DNA of 64,000 bases, taken from positions 372,001 through 436,000 of the forward strand of contig JADANN010000063.1 of assembly GCA_018806985.1 (NCBI GenBank). Direction: 5' to 3'. The stretch's first letter is position 1; the number at the start of each line of letters is the position of its first letter. Below, piece after piece: positions 45,865-57,899 of this stretch. A program made the translations under genes and the position numbers. Source of the DNA: Angiostrongylus vasorum. Its lineage: Eukaryota > Nematoda > Chromadorea > Rhabditida > Metastrongylidae. The notes under the pieces were generated by a model. It made no database searches, was not told the DNA's origin, and saw only the letters and a list, made by a program, of their open reading frames with translations.

Positions 45865-47695
45865 CATATCACATCCGTGGAAAAAAAAACGAAAATAGGC
45901 AGTGAATAAAAGTCAACCTAACGAGTAGTATTCTGATCTCTTTCAGAGCGTACAGGGACGAATAAGTTGGCGAAATGGGCAGACCACTCGGCGTACGTGT
46001 AAAAGGACAACTCGGTGAACAACAACTAAACCAATTACTCCACTAGGCACACAGGAAAAGGAGACATAACGGAGAATATTTTGAAGTGGAAGTCATTATC
46101 CTCGCAAAAAAAAATCCAAAACACTGGCCAGCACAGCTCTTGAAACGTTTTGGATAAATTCTAAAAATCCAGAATTGAATGGCTGCGAGGAATGACTCAT
46201 TATCACGTGAGGTCTTGCGCAATATCTCGGGCTGATATTTTAGTGCAAGAGAGGCACATTATCCATCTATGTGAACGTTCTGTGGTTGCTCTCCATGTGA
46301 AACACTTGCTGGAAAACGTATGGGGGAGCGGTGAATGTGTAAAGAAGCTCTTTTGGTTTCAATACGATTGAAATCTGGGTTTCGTGGTTTATGTTTTGGG
46401 GTTATGGAGCTATCTGACTGACTAAATTAAGGTCAACTTGACCTTTTCAGGCTCTGAAGAAGGCGAAATCCGCATGAACGCCAACTTTCTTTGTGAATAA
46501 GTCATAAAGTAGGAACCTCGTGTTAGCTCAGTGAGAAAACAGCGGATTATTGATCAATACCGAAGTTAACAGAAACGACAACGGTCTTGGGAATTACTAC
46601 AATGAATAGCGATTCATTACCCAGATTGCTGCAGTACAAAGCAAAAAAATCTATGAAAAGACATATGCCGCACTTAGATTTATTCTTGTGTAAGGAAACA
46701 TCATTTTCTTTAAAATCTAGGTTTTAAAGTGGACTCTTTAGGACCATACTCGACTTCTAATGGAGTAGATGACCTACAGATTGGTGAACGTGAGAAACAC
46801 GGGTTTCCACACTAACTACAAAGATTTGGAATGATGTACAAACAAGATTCTCTGTAAACAAATTGATGTAATGCTGAATTACTTCCCAAAAAAGTTTCCA
46901 CTCTGAATGCATGTTGACTTGGTTAGAAAATTATGTGAACCGACGTGCAGCTTCAAGCATATAAGTATTCGTTCCGCTGACTTACGTCCAATATCCATGC
47001 TCAGATTTGCACATGTGCTCGAGTACGATTTAGTTATCTTTTATCAACTCTGCTCACTGGAATGTTAGATGGTGGTTGAACTTGTTTTTGCTTGAGATTC
47101 CGTTACAAAGAGCTTCTGGGTTTTCACCACAGGCGATCGTCGGAATTTGTTGCCCAGAACGTGGCTTACTGATTTGTAATTCGAACTCTTTCACAGCGGC
47201 AATAAGTTCTCGATCAAACGACCTATCCCCCAGGGGTCATGTCAATAAGTTGAATTGATTAGCAAAAAATATTATTGCTGTTTGTGCCATCCAAATATGC
47301 TCACATTGTGATCTAAAATTGCTTTAAAACTTGTTGTCATTGGATGAGTTATGTTCACTGTTGAATGAGCAGAGTATGCAGTGAACATACATAATTACAA
47401 GGGTTCATCTTCTTTAAGCATACAGTTAACTAAGAACATATACAAGATTGGAGCTTGTTTCATGGCTTACAAAGAAATTGTTTCAAAATGTGTCGTCTGG
47501 TTATTCGTTTTTTTTTCTAATTTAGATACCTTAATGCCTAAAAAGGGTAGAGTTTGAAAAAAAGTCGGATTTGGTTGTTCATTTCTAGAGATTCATTCAA
47601 ATTTGTTATGAACATCTTTGATCAAGAATAACGAAAAAACCGAGCGGATAAAGCGATAATATGTCAATGACCAAATGGTGGAGGCGTCAAACTAT
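45865..47695. other. AT-rich stretch, no gene identified
   Basis: No recognisable open frame or repeat beyond poly-A and poly-T runs. Confidence 0.4.
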
Positions 47696-47699
47696 GTAT

Positions 47700-47930
47700 T
47701 AAAGGACGAAAATAGAGCTGTCGGCGTTGGTCAATCCCTAAAGGATGCTCTACGACTTCGACTTCATTAATCATCATTTGGAAGTGATTAAATGCATATA
47801 TGGCCTTTACAATGACTCGCTGTGGTCTACCGATGTATCGAGTCAGTGCTGCTATCCTCCCAGACAAGTCTGCTACCAGTCTGCCGACCCGTGAGGGTGG
47901 AAGGTTTCGTGAGCCATGGACGTTGGATCA
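47700..47930 (-). mobile_element. SINE family B, lacking the tRNA-like head
   Basis: GAGCTGTCGGCGTTGGTCAA, TTCATTAATCATCATTTGGA, ATGCATATATGGCCTTTACA, ACCGATGTATCGAGTCAGTG and CCCAGACAAGTCTGCTACC follow the family. The sequence loses similarity after GTGAGCCATGGACG, so it is truncated at the 5' end. Confidence 0.75.
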
Positions 47931-47934
47931 AGCT

Positions 47935-49665
47935 ATATATTACTTAGTAAATATCAGTTCAGGTAATAGATGCTAACTAGGGTGTTTCTATTGCAATTCT
48001 TTTCCAATACTCTATCGTAGAACGCATCTGTCGCGAATTTCTTCTGTCTGTCTTCTAGCAGTCCTACTTGTTCTAATTTTTAGTTTCTTTCAATCTCAAA
48101 AAGTTTCTAAAAAATTTTTGACACACACGGCGATAACTCCCGACGTCTTGTTTCGTACGTGAAAACCACTATCATCACCTGTGATCTGGTGTGTCCCGAT
48201 TTCAATATGATGTTTGAAGAGATTTCATTCTTATTTGCTTCACTGCTTCCATGCTTTTAGTCATTATGGCCATAATCATTAACATTTGAGTAATTTTTAA
48301 GTAGGTGATGAATAGTTGCAATGGTAACGAGCTATTATAAATTTCTTAAACAAGTGGAATCGTAAACGATACCTTGAAATTCGCACCGAAGTCTTTTTAC
48401 TCAACAGACACAAAGGGTCTCACTTCTGTGCATCATCATTACATTCATGGGTGCTGTGATTTTTCGCACTAGGTAAGTGACGTCTATATTGTATTCCTCG
48501 TTCATTGCACTTGAAACACTGACGAAGTATGTGCAAACCATGAAGACAAACCGGACTGAGCATGTCCGTTTAAGCATATTACTTTTCTCTCTACAAAACT
48601 GCTTGTCTTTCATTTGGGTAAGTGTTCATGTAGCTTTTCGTTCAACGTAAGCAAAATATTGAAAAGAGCATATCGTGATACAAATTTCGTTCATCCTCCA
48701 ATGGTTTTATTCTGCTTCTGAACGATACGACCAGGGAAATGATTTGAAGCACCACTTCTTCGTGGAACCCATTATTGAACGTAAAATAAATTCCTCTGTT
48801 GTATTTTTCGAATCCTTAATAAGCTTAATAAGATCCTTCATTACCCCAATCTTCGTATAACATATTTTTCGTAACCATTCTATTGTCGCTCTCTCTGATG
48901 AAATAGAGAACAAGATTTTTAAGGATTTCAAACCCTCACATGGGCACGTTTCACTTGTTCGCTTATGATTGCAGAATATTAGAAAACTTCCCTTTCTATG
49001 CACTATCTGCTTAGCAAAGAAACTCGACAATTTTGTTATTCGTGTCTATTCTGAGCTTTGCAAAAACGAAAATTACTCGCCAGTGAATTTCCTGCAAATG
49101 TTACCATCTTTCAGCTACGAACGACCTCCATAGGGAGTACTGAGGTGTACTGTGTGTTACGGTGTCATTTCTTCCTACTGTTGAAGCCATAACAACCCTA
49201 TGATGCTGTTATCCGAGGACCTCACGCAACCTGGTGGCATGGATCGGCCTTTCAGTTTTATCCGCGACAATCCTTTCATTAAGGTCAGATACTCTAAGAA
49301 ATCGAAAATTGTTTCAACTTAATCTTTTGTTTTTATGAAGCCTTTAGAAAGAATTATGAAGGAAGAAATGTAAAGCGGTTGGCGTATATCTACCTAGAGA
49401 ACGTGAGATACACTGTTGTAGTGCAAACCAATTTTTATTCTAAAAATTGAATCAAACGTTTAACGAAAATGTTCCTTAGTCATCAGAATCGATGAGGAAG
49501 TATTGCCAAATTATTGGTTGAAGCCAAACACTGTCTTTGCTTATGATAACAGCTTTATTTTGGTTAGTTAACGGGAATAATAAGAACCCAGTTGCTTGGA
49601 AAGACCTTTTCATCCAGAATTTTATAATGAGACGGCGCCATCAGTTCCACTTTCACTTCTCTTTG
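47935..49665. other. AT-rich stretch, no gene identified
   Basis: The largest open frame (48707-49030 minus, 107 codons) has no recognisable domain. Confidence 0.35.
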
Positions 49666-49679
49666 TCAAGTGCATGAGT

Positions 49680-50790
49680 AGCCCAGTGGTTTCTGTTCGA
49701 CCCAGAGGCTTCTTAGGCATCATATCTTTTCTCCGAGGTTCTCGTAAAAAAGTCTCACCATCGGATCTGTGAACCCTTTGCGGTACCTTTCACATCCCGG
49801 GTAATCCATTAGCCAAAAGCTCTTGTTTATTGGCTGTTGTTTAGAAGCCTTATGTGTCCGGCGCACACTATCTTCAACAGTTTAGGGCATGGAAAGGTGT
49901 GTTTGACCTTTGATCATAGAAATATGGCAAAACATCGGAATCCTTCTCTCACTTGTGTGATTCCGGAAATAACTAGCATCGTTCTGTCAACTACGCGTTC
50001 TACAACGTTGAGTGATCCTTCATCCTGTCTACGTAATGACCAGGTTTCTAAAGCATGCACTAGGACGGGAGAAGTCGTGGTCAGAAAAGGTGGGCACGGT
50101 GTTGGGCTCTTTTTTGTTCTCTTTGCGACATCCCTAATCCTCTTAAAAGGTTCCCAAGTAGCTCGCTCCCTTCTGTTCAACTCTGGAGTTATGTCGTTCA
50201 TCTTGTTGACTTATTGGCATAGATAGGTGTAGCTGGAGCACTCGGAGAAATTTGTTCTATTTACGGTGCAGGAGGCATACAAAACCAACCCGTTCCTCAA
50301 AAACATCGTTCTTGTGAGATTTATTCAAAGGCCAATCTTTCCACGAGCGTTATCAAAGCCGGTATAGCATTCGTTCCTCTTGGTTCCAAATGCGAAGGTC
50401 GGTATATTCACGGGTAGCTTTCCAAGAGTCCTCTCCTTCTTCCAGAGTAAATGATGAGCTTATTTGCTGCAAACGAGTCGTAACCGTTTCCGTTCACTAG
50501 AATGCAAGCTTTTAATCGGACTGAGTCATAGAATATAACTAGCATAAACGAGAACATACCCGCGCACGTAAGCGTGAATACGTCTTCGTAAATGCAAAAG
50601 GTATTTGCAAAATCGGAACAGTAGAAACAGGGATTCCATTGCTTAGGTCCCCTGCATCTCACGGAAGTAATGGTCGCTTTTAGTCCGCGATTAACCCCTA
50701 TCCGCCTGCTGGGGACGCACCACGTTGCCTGGCGACTAAGCAGCGTGAGAACCCTCTATGAGGGATATCTGTGTTACGTAGGGGCTATAT
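49680..50790 (-). mobile_element. RTE-type LINE, internally deleted copy
   Basis: 50790-50380 matches the 5' non-coding region of the second LINE (13449-13870, plus strand). After a deletion of the whole endonuclease and most of the reverse transcriptase, 50260-49840 encodes the C-terminal part: PELNRRERATWEPFK, ETWSLRRQDEGSLNVVERV and TMLVISGITQVREG. 49700-49670 holds the terminal THWAT-like segment. About 1.1 kb remains of an element of about 3 kb. Confidence 0.72.
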
Positions 50791-50867
50791 ATACGGTAAT
50801 CGTTTTAATTGTATTGTTTCTGCGCTTGTTAGTTCATTTATTAAGCAATGTCCTGCCAACGGTTTAC

Positions 50868-51145
50868 AGCCTCATCGTGGCTGGGAGGTGTTAAGGAGTG
50901 TCGGGCTGCGATGTACAGCGGAGAGATTCACATTTTGCAGGGTCTCCCAAGATGAGAAGGAGTCCGGCGTTCCCCACCAGCAAGCCCAGCTGAGAGTAAA
51001 CCAATACCAGGACCCACCACCGCGTCCTGGTATCAATCTAGTCGCATAGTGGCAAATCTCCCTCTGATCCACGGGGACGGCGGCTACCTGTGGTGGCGAC
51101 GACCTAGGGGCAGACTTTGGCCAGGCTGATCTCTGGGAGGACTGT
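50868..51145 (+). mobile_element. Family C element, best-preserved body
   Basis: CATCGTGGCTGGGAGGTG, GATGTACAGCGGAGAG, CAGGGTCTCCCAAGATGAG, AAGCCCAGCTGAGAGTAAAC, GTCCTGGTATCAATCTAGTC and CAGACTTTGGCCAGGCTGAT define the family consensus. The AAGT-tailed 3' end is missing. Confidence 0.65.
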
Positions 51146-51149
51146 AGGT

Positions 51150-52400
51150 TCGGCAGAAGTTCTTACAAAGAATTGGTGGTTGCGGTTTCCTTGGACTAGT
51201 ACTTGTGGTCGCTGACCCGCAAATTCGACCGTACTGTGAAATATTTCTCATCTTGTTCTTTTAAATGACTACCTTATAAATGTTACACCAAATGTTGATT
51301 GGATCTTCAGCTGCAAATGTGGATACTTGGATATCTTCGCTCATGTGAGGTGTTATATCACGGCCGTAGCTACATTATTGATAGCTTAAGATCTATTAGA
51401 TCTAGAGTCAGATAATGCTATGACCATAATCTTAACCATTTTATTTACTGCCTACTCTTTTAATGGCAGAGTATATTGCGAAATATAACTTCAATGGAGC
51501 TGAGATATTTGCAAAACTCGGGACCCGCTATTGATCAGTCCCGCTGACGGGTGATTGCTGATGGCAAAACATCGATAGAACTTGTTGAGAAACAGGCGAA
51601 ACGAAGAACCCACACGGTGTGATGGTGAACGCGTTGCTCCCCGGAAAGGACAATAGCGCGTTCGTTCCCCACCGCAGACACCTGCGCGGTCCGGAGTTTT
51701 GCAAATATCTCAGCACCATTGAAGCTATGACCATAATTTGTTTAAATGCGTCAGCTGAATTGAAAAAAGTAAGCGGTACACACATGAACATATTTGTGTT
51801 TGTGCTGCTAGTTACCGTAGTTGCTAGTTGAGCTGATGCATACGTAAAATTTTGTGAGTGTTCGTGATGATGGGAGGACGACCGACGTGGTTGTGTTTGA
51901 GAGCCGTGAGGTGACAATCAGTTCTCTGATGGCTCAGTCGTCCTGGGGAAAGCGATACTATTTTGCTGTGATTGTTCTGTGTTTTCGACAGTTGATGCGA
52001 TCGATTCGCACGAAATTTTTTCTCTTGTGCCTAACCTGAAGAAGAGGGTGTTTTACCACAGGTTCATTTTTTAGACTGCTGAAGAAGACTTGCAAAACAT
52101 AGGAAACAACGATGTTTCTTGAAATAAAAAATTACACACGTTTTTTTGAAATACAGTTGTACAACGCGTGTCGAGTTGAGAAACAATAATAGCATGGTTG
52201 GAGAGTCTTTTTATTCGAGTAGCTCTTTGTTTTGGAGTGGTAAAGACGTTTCAATCGACGAATGTCGGAAATACTCGCACTAAGGACAGCGTTTTCCAAC
52301 CTATTGCGGCATGAATTTGTGACGACGTACTGGAGTGTGGTTTTTGTTAGTGATAGTGGAATATCCGTGATTATAGCTGTTGGTGATCGAAGCAAGTCAC
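51150..52400 (-). pseudogene. BEL/Pao retrotransposon relic: Gag zinc knuckle and protease start
   Basis: Minus strand 52395-52132 is an open frame ending in CYYCFSTRHALYNC, a C-x2-C-x4-H-x4-C zinc knuckle typical of retroelement Gag. Further on, SSTNTNMFMCVPLTFFNS resembles the segment just before the BEL/Pao aspartic protease. Beyond an inserted SINE (51431-51723) the frame resumes as ALSDSRSNRS, where the usual catalytic D-S-G has become D-S-R. Stops follow. No LTRs, reverse transcriptase or integrase were recognised. The superfamily call rests on knuckle-protease order and is moderately sure. Confidence 0.5.
51431..51723 (-). mobile_element. SINE family A, palindromic copy with perfect 14-bp TSD
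   Basis: The tail in reverse complement (TTTTATTTACTGCC) is at the left. The arms are TTCAATGGAGCTGAGATATT and ATCTCAGCACCATTGAA, and the tRNA-like part GGTGTGATGGTGAACGCGTT ... GCGTTCGTTCCCC reads on the plus strand inside. GCTATGACCATAAT occurs at 51417-51430 and 51724-51737. Confidence 0.85.
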
Positions 52401-52440
52401 GAGGGGAGTTTCATTCTCCTCATTATTAGCTTGTTTGCGG

Positions 52441-53995
52441 ACGATGTCGCCAAGCTGTTGAGAAGCACTGTGGGAGTCACATTGTGGTTGTTAGGTATTC
52501 TGTCACATATTTAACGTCGCAGCTTATTTACAAGAAGAGCTCTCGGAGCTGTTTCTTGAGAATCGTTCACTGGAGTACCATTCGAAAACTTTCATGCAGA
52601 GAATTTCAATCTAACTTCCATGGGGAATCGTATGAATGGATCGGGGCAAGTTAATTAACAATAATGTTTAATAGCAACTGTGTCATAGGTTGACGTTTTC
52701 GGAATATCTTTTAGATTATGATAGATTTCTGAAGTAATAAAGAATCCTTGGATTGAGAGCAGTGTCGTCCATGCACAGCAGGATTTGAGCAAAGGAAATT
52801 TTTGTGGTGTCACCGAGCTGCTTTTTGTTGTCGACGAATGGTACTGAAAACCTCACGTAATCTAGTAAATTTCGTCCAAGGTAGGAGGTTCCAATGTAGG
52901 ACATTAGCAGAATATGCAGGCTGAATGCATTGAGAATTTTTGCGCACTGCAATATCTTCTTTATCGAAAACGCTGTCAGAGGGATCAGAATGAAGAAGTA
53001 ACCCTTTATTGGCAAATTTCGAGTCAATAGAGTTTAATAAACTTTCTCCAGCTGAATAACAGCATCAGTAACAGTTCGACGTTTTGGTAGAAAATGATGG
53101 ATAAACTTTTTCTACCAGACACAAAAGCTGGGTGTTTTCCAAAACTTTGGAAAAATACATGGGAGAATGTTGTAGCCAATGGAGATGCTTTGGATGTGGG
53201 GAGCACAGAAACAAGAGCACAGAAAAGCCGAAGTAGACGAAAGGTTTGACGAGAAGCGCTGGACCTATTGCTGGAGATAGGGATCCCTTGACCACCATGT
53301 CCAATGAGTGACGGCCCTCTGAAAAATTCGGCTTCGTTGCATGCACTCGCCACATAAAATTGGGCGTCGTAAACACTGTGTTAAAATACGATGTAGGAAT
53401 AAGGATACAGAGTTACACTATGACCACTGCGACAAAGGTGCACTTTTAAGCAGTGGCGTATGGGAACCGTAACTAACTTTCTAAGTGGCGTGTGGGGCCG
53501 TAACTAACTTTCTTAGCTTAAAATGGACAGAAAAACAAAGGTAGTATTAAAAAAGATTGCTGTGTGTTTTTATTAAAGAACTTCTATTTTTGCTCTTTTC
53601 AACAATTTGAGCTTAATCAACTGCTCGTTTTATTATTAATGAAATGTAGAAACATGAATCTGTTGAGCACTTGTGCCTGATTTCGGCACGTAATGTACGT
53701 AAACTGTCTTCACCTAATGTACAGTATGCCTAAGCCGAAATGGACAGTGTGGAAATCGGCAAGAAAGTCACAATCCGTTGCCACATTCGTGTTCCTAATT
53801 CTCATTTGACGTCATGTTGTGTACGATTTGATTTTCGACTTTTGCAGAACGATCTCTTTATGGGAAAGTTGTCGTTGCCAAACCGTCTGACACATCATCG
53901 TTGGAACACATGTGTTAAAGGTAATTCTCTTAATAAGCTTTTTGCTTATTTATCTTCAAGCACAAGTTGCTTTATAGAGATATTAGTCGTTTCTT
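52441..53995. other. Unassigned stretch with long minus-strand frames
   Basis: Minus strand 53376-52716 carries overlapping frames of about 100 codons (for example KGSLSPAIGPALLVKPFVYF; VFDKEDIAVRKNSQC) interrupted by stops. They may be older retroelement sequence upstream of the zinc-knuckle segment, but no motif proves it. 53440-53520 contains a near-duplicated CTAACTTTCT segment. Confidence 0.25.
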
Positions 53996-53997
53996 AA

Positions 53998-54215
53998 TTA
54001 GCACAGTGGTTAATAGTGCAGCTCATCGGAAGGCAAGATTCTGCTTTGATCGCGTCACCCAACGCTGTCTGCTAATCCTCGTAATCTACGTGGTGAAGGC
54101 CTTAGCACGCCTCTTAGAAAGTGCAAGGAGAATTGACCAGACCAGCATTCTGCAACACTCAAAAAAAGACGAAATCCACAAGCAGCACCCGAAACAACAC
54201 GCGAAATCGCAATAC
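53998..54215 (+). mobile_element. Possible tRNA-like SINE, separate family
   Basis: TAGCACAGTGGTTAATAGTG is a good pol III A-box match, and GCTTTGATCGCG lies at B-box distance. The sequence ends in an A-rich segment (AAAAAAAGACGAAATCC). No second copy or TSD was identified. Confidence 0.35.
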
Positions 54216-54317
54216 CGATTTTCTTTTTAACCTCGGTGTTGATCAGTAATTCACTGGTTTTTTGTGATCAGTAAACAGAGATTGCTGTTACCGCACTTAT
54301 TAATACACATTGTAATC

Positions 54318-54630
54318 AATTTTTACTTATTGCCTATTCTTTTTCTTTCCAATGGAGGGTATGACATGAAATATAACCACATTGTTGCTGAAATGTTTGT
54401 AAAACTCCGGACCGCGGGTGTCTGCAGTGGAGATCGAAGCCGTTATTGCCCTTTCCGGAGCTAACTTGTTCACCCGGCACACCATGCGAGTCCTGCGTTT
54501 CTCCTTTCTATCAGCCATGTTTAAATCTGTAGGTTTTATCAGTAGTCACCTGTGAATGGGGGTTAATCTGGGGATCACAAATCGGCGTTGACCATGTGCT
54601 GAAGATGTGGTATAAATCACTATGTAGTGT
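54318..54630 (-). mobile_element. SINE family A, non-palindromic copy
   Basis: The tail in reverse complement (TTTTTACTTATTGCC) is at the left, then AACCACATTGTTGCTGAAAT, CGGACCGCGGGTGTCTGC and GCTAACTTGTTCACCC. Its far part (CACAAATCGGCGTTGACC ... TGTGGTATAAA) matches the copy at 648-900. Another tail-like piece (TTTTTTATTTACTACC) follows at about 54637. Confidence 0.65.
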
Positions 54631-54689
54631 AGTCACTTTTTTATTTACTACCTTTTTTTTACGACAGGATTTTGCTTTGTGAATAGACA

Positions 54690-54945
54690 GTTATCCGGCC
54701 AGTTACGAACTAACTGGCGTCTTAAAATGTACGGTGGTATTTCAATCACTCTTGCCGACTTTTCTAGACCGGTCTTTCTTAAGCAACGTTTTAACACTGC
54801 AATATGAAGAACGTGATCTTTTTCTCGCTAGAATTATCGTTTGGAAACGTGGCTTTCCTACAACACCCCGAGAAGCTACAGTTTCGTAGCCGTTCGAAAT
54901 AGCTATTTGCCGAGTCATTTTAAGGGATTCTTCCCTCTGCTATCT
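54690..54945 (-). mobile_element. Penelope-like element fragment 3
   Basis: Minus strand coding MTRQIAISNGYETVASRG, FQTIILARKRSRS and KTLLKKDRSRKVGKSD parallels fragment 2 (ISNGYETVARRK, PNDNSSDDN, HCIRRAG). It ends where the GIY-YIG domain would begin. Confidence 0.65.
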
Positions 54946-54999
54946 TGTTAATAAAAGAGTATGTTATTACTAGTTTGCTTTCGGTACCGTTTGGAGGTT

Positions 55000-55440
55000 C
55001 CTAAAAAAACTACGAGACTATAGCTCCTAGGGAGACGTGCAAAGGGAAAACCATGTCTCCAAACGATTGTTCTAGCGAGAATAGGGGTCCGATTTAGCCG
55101 GCCCTTCATTTCCAACAAAATCAGCGTACTATAACGCTTTAAAAGGCCCGACCTAGAAAATTTTGTGGCAGTGATTGAAATACCACTCGACATTGAGATG
55201 CCAGTTTGTTCGTAATCACCCGAATGACCGTCTATGCACAACGCAAAATTGCATAAAATGCGACAGAGACGGTGGTCGCATGAGTTCGGGTATGGTTTGT
55301 TTGATTTCTTGCAAGGCGTTCGAAGACGAATACATTGGCAAAACGAAAAGACCATCTTGGAGACCAAAAGACCGAAGGTAGAAGATCAAAAGATCTAAAA
55401 GAACAATTGCTTGGACTCGCATAGTAGATGTCATGATGGG
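55000..55440 (+). mobile_element. Penelope-like element fragment 4 with GIY-YIG domain
   Basis: The plus strand reads the same protein region in the opposite direction: an early part with frameshifts (near 55060-55160), then LCTTQNCIKCDRDGGRMSSG, MVCLISCKAFEDEYIGKTKR. The Cys pairs, the V-x-L-I-S-C strand and YIGKTxR are the GIY-YIG domain. It diverges from fragment 3, giving a head-to-head pair about 55 bp apart. Confidence 0.75.
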
Positions 55441-55444
55441 TCGT

Positions 55445-57780
55445 GTGAAAATTTTTCTATGACTTTCTTGATAAAGTGGTCATCTTCTTTATACTATGAC
55501 TGATGAAGCAGGTAGATGGCTAAAAGAGAAGATTTCGCGATATCCATAATCCTGTCGTGGTTACACTTGTTTTTCACGGCTTTTTTACCGCATTTTTAAA
55601 ATAAATCAGATGTGAATGGGCGGTACTTGAACCTAGCTGGGACCATATTCCTTATCTATAATGATAATAATCATGAATTCTTGCCTAGCTGATCACTGCA
55701 TGTTAGACTTTTGGCAGATTTTTTCTACAGCTAATTTTTTTTCCACATTTGTAGACTTTTTTCTGGTAGTTGTACTTAGTTGCTTTGTGACTGACTGGAT
55801 GTTGAAACACTCCTGGACTAAATCATTTTTCCCAGAAGTTTCGAAAAAAATAAAAGTGAAAAAGTGCATAGCAATAGTGAACATCCTTAGGTTGCCTGAA
55901 AGTTCAGATCTCTGTGTTGTGGGCAATTTCGCAAGCTACACTCTTGCGACTTTAATGCGATAAAACAAATGATAATATTGGGGTCAAATCAGTAATGAAA
56001 CTTAATAAGCGCTCAAATTGTCTCTTATCGCTGACAATCTTTCCTTCTTGGTTGCCTTTTTTCCATCTCGGAATCAATTTTTTTCTTTTTTGATAGCAGA
56101 ATTGTTGTCCTTGTGAGTAGATTGTACTTGACTTGTGTTTTCTTCTACCTTAACAAGAAGTTTTTTTGTGCTTCATCATGTTTCAACTATTGTTGGGACC
56201 ACAATGATCTCAACACTTGAACCCTACGCCAGGTCGAACCACGAATAACCTTTCCGAGTGGTCGCGTGTTACACGCTGCACCACTTAGGCCCATGTTTTG
56301 CCTTTCTCTCGGCCAGTTCATTGTTGGGACGTTGGTGATTTTTGTACACAAGACATCTTTTTTTCGGCGTATTTTTGCGATCACCTCAGCACAATAGCGT
56401 TAAAGCAGTGTACATGAAGTAATCTGTTCTTTTTGCATTTCTGCAGCAGACGTTTTTGAGATTTGAATCTCCGAATGACAAGCCTTGTTGTGCTAACACG
56501 TTGCTCTAGTCCAAGATCTTGGACCGTTGCCAATTTGTGAACTTCAACGATTCCTCGCAACTGTCGCGTTCAATGACAAAGAGAGACGCGTGACCCTCTT
56601 GATCGTCAAGTTCGAAACATCGTCTGGTGAACGTTAGCGACGAACCCTTTGGTGTTGCGCATCTATTCACACTCTTCCACTTATGCCAATACTTCATGTT
56701 TTACGCGCTTTACGTTTCGGTTCAGATTGAACTTGAGACGATGAGCTCTGCGATAGATTTGTTTATCCAGTTTCTGTTCAATGACCTTTCAAAGAACAGC
56801 TATACAAATAGCATAATAGGAAAAAAGCAGTGTTTAATGCTGAAAAACTGAAGAACGAGCTATTGTGGTCCAAATAAGTGTTCTACTGAAGCAATAGTTA
56901 GAGGTCACATCCATGAAAAATCTAAATTTCGATCAGCCCATTTCAGCACTTTTTGCTCCTTTCGATGCATATCCTGTGAACTTTCGTCGAATTGCTCTTT
57001 TTACAAGTAATGCTCAGAAGTATTTGCTAATTTTTCTGCCTTGAAGGCCCTCCTATTGTATCGCATCGAAGTAACCTTGATTCCCGCAGCAGTCCCATGA
57101 ACGCTAAGTATTTCAAGGCTGGTGACATCTATAATGCCTTATTCCGAATGTGTTCTCCTTAATATCAAGCTTATCGCTACTGATTTTTCTACAGGATCGA
57201 TCAAATGCTCATAAAATACTGATAAAAATTGCAGCACTCCCTTTAGCACTAGGCGGAACGAACTTCCACATGGTCTAATACGCACTCATTTGTTACTTCG
57301 ATTCTCGTTAAGTAACCTGTGGATTTAGCTGGCAAGTAAACTTTTGATGTGGGGGTAAAATTGAAAATGGCTTACTATCGTTCGTTTGAAATGCTGTTAA
57401 GCAATTGCATTAATTCTCATCTATGTCTTACTTCAGTCATCTAACCCTATTAGTTTCAAGCAGAATGGGAGCAAAAATTTTTTTCACTACTGTTTTCTTA
57501 CAGTTACATCAGCCTGTAGGAATACTATAGGGTGAATGTCTGGTTATGAATTTCTTGAATAGAAATCAACAATGTTTGTCACAAAATCCTATACTTAACA
57601 AACCCTGCAAGTGAAAACGTTAACTAAGGCTGTGATTAGAGTCGAATGAGCATTTATTACTCTGTGGTCTTGTCAGTCATTCCTTGTTGATGAGTCACCA
57701 CCAGTATCACCATGCCATCGTTTGTCGAATATCAGCACCGAATGTCGCTGTTAATTTACGAAATGCTTCAGAACAAAAGT
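55445..57780. other. AT-rich stretch, no gene identified
   Basis: Apart from the tRNA-like piece at 56185-56290, only short frames are present, for example 55661-55963, 100 codons, with a hydrophobic N-terminal half and no recognisable family. Confidence 0.35.
56185..56290 (-). repeat. tRNA-like sequence, probably a SINE head or tRNA relic
   Basis: On the minus strand AAGTGGTGCAGCGTG resembles an A box and GTGGTTCGACCTGG a B box, with ACACGCGACCACTCGG between them. The acceptor ends (GGGCCTA and TAGGGTT) pair only partly and the T arm is poor, so a working tRNA is unlikely. Confidence 0.35.
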
Positions 57781-57795
57781 AAAAACTCTGTCTTA

Positions 57796-57896
57796 GTACG
57801 ATGTTGACATCTGCAACATGCCTGTAATGCATGCTTCATAATTTCGTTCGTTACCAGCTTCTCAGTAACATGCATTGCAGGCATGTACCATCGTAC
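57796..57896. repeat. Imperfect hairpin
   Basis: Arm 57796-57833 and arm 57869-57896 pair: GTACGATG with CATCGTAC, and ACATGCCTGTAATGCATG with CATGCATTGCAGGCATGT. A ten-base bulge sits in the first arm and the loop is about 35 bases. No repeat copies are seen, so it may be a small inverted duplication or a hairpin-forming RNA locus. Confidence 0.5.
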
Positions 57897-57899
57897 TTG

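Noticed and set aside
45125..45909. Many overlapping open frames on both strands
   Set aside because: They are shadows of SINE A and SINE B copies; the same peptides recur wherever these repeats occur.
56185..56290. Candidate tRNA gene on the minus strand
   Set aside because: GTGGTTCGACC looks like a B box, but the cloverleaf fails in the T arm and acceptor stem.
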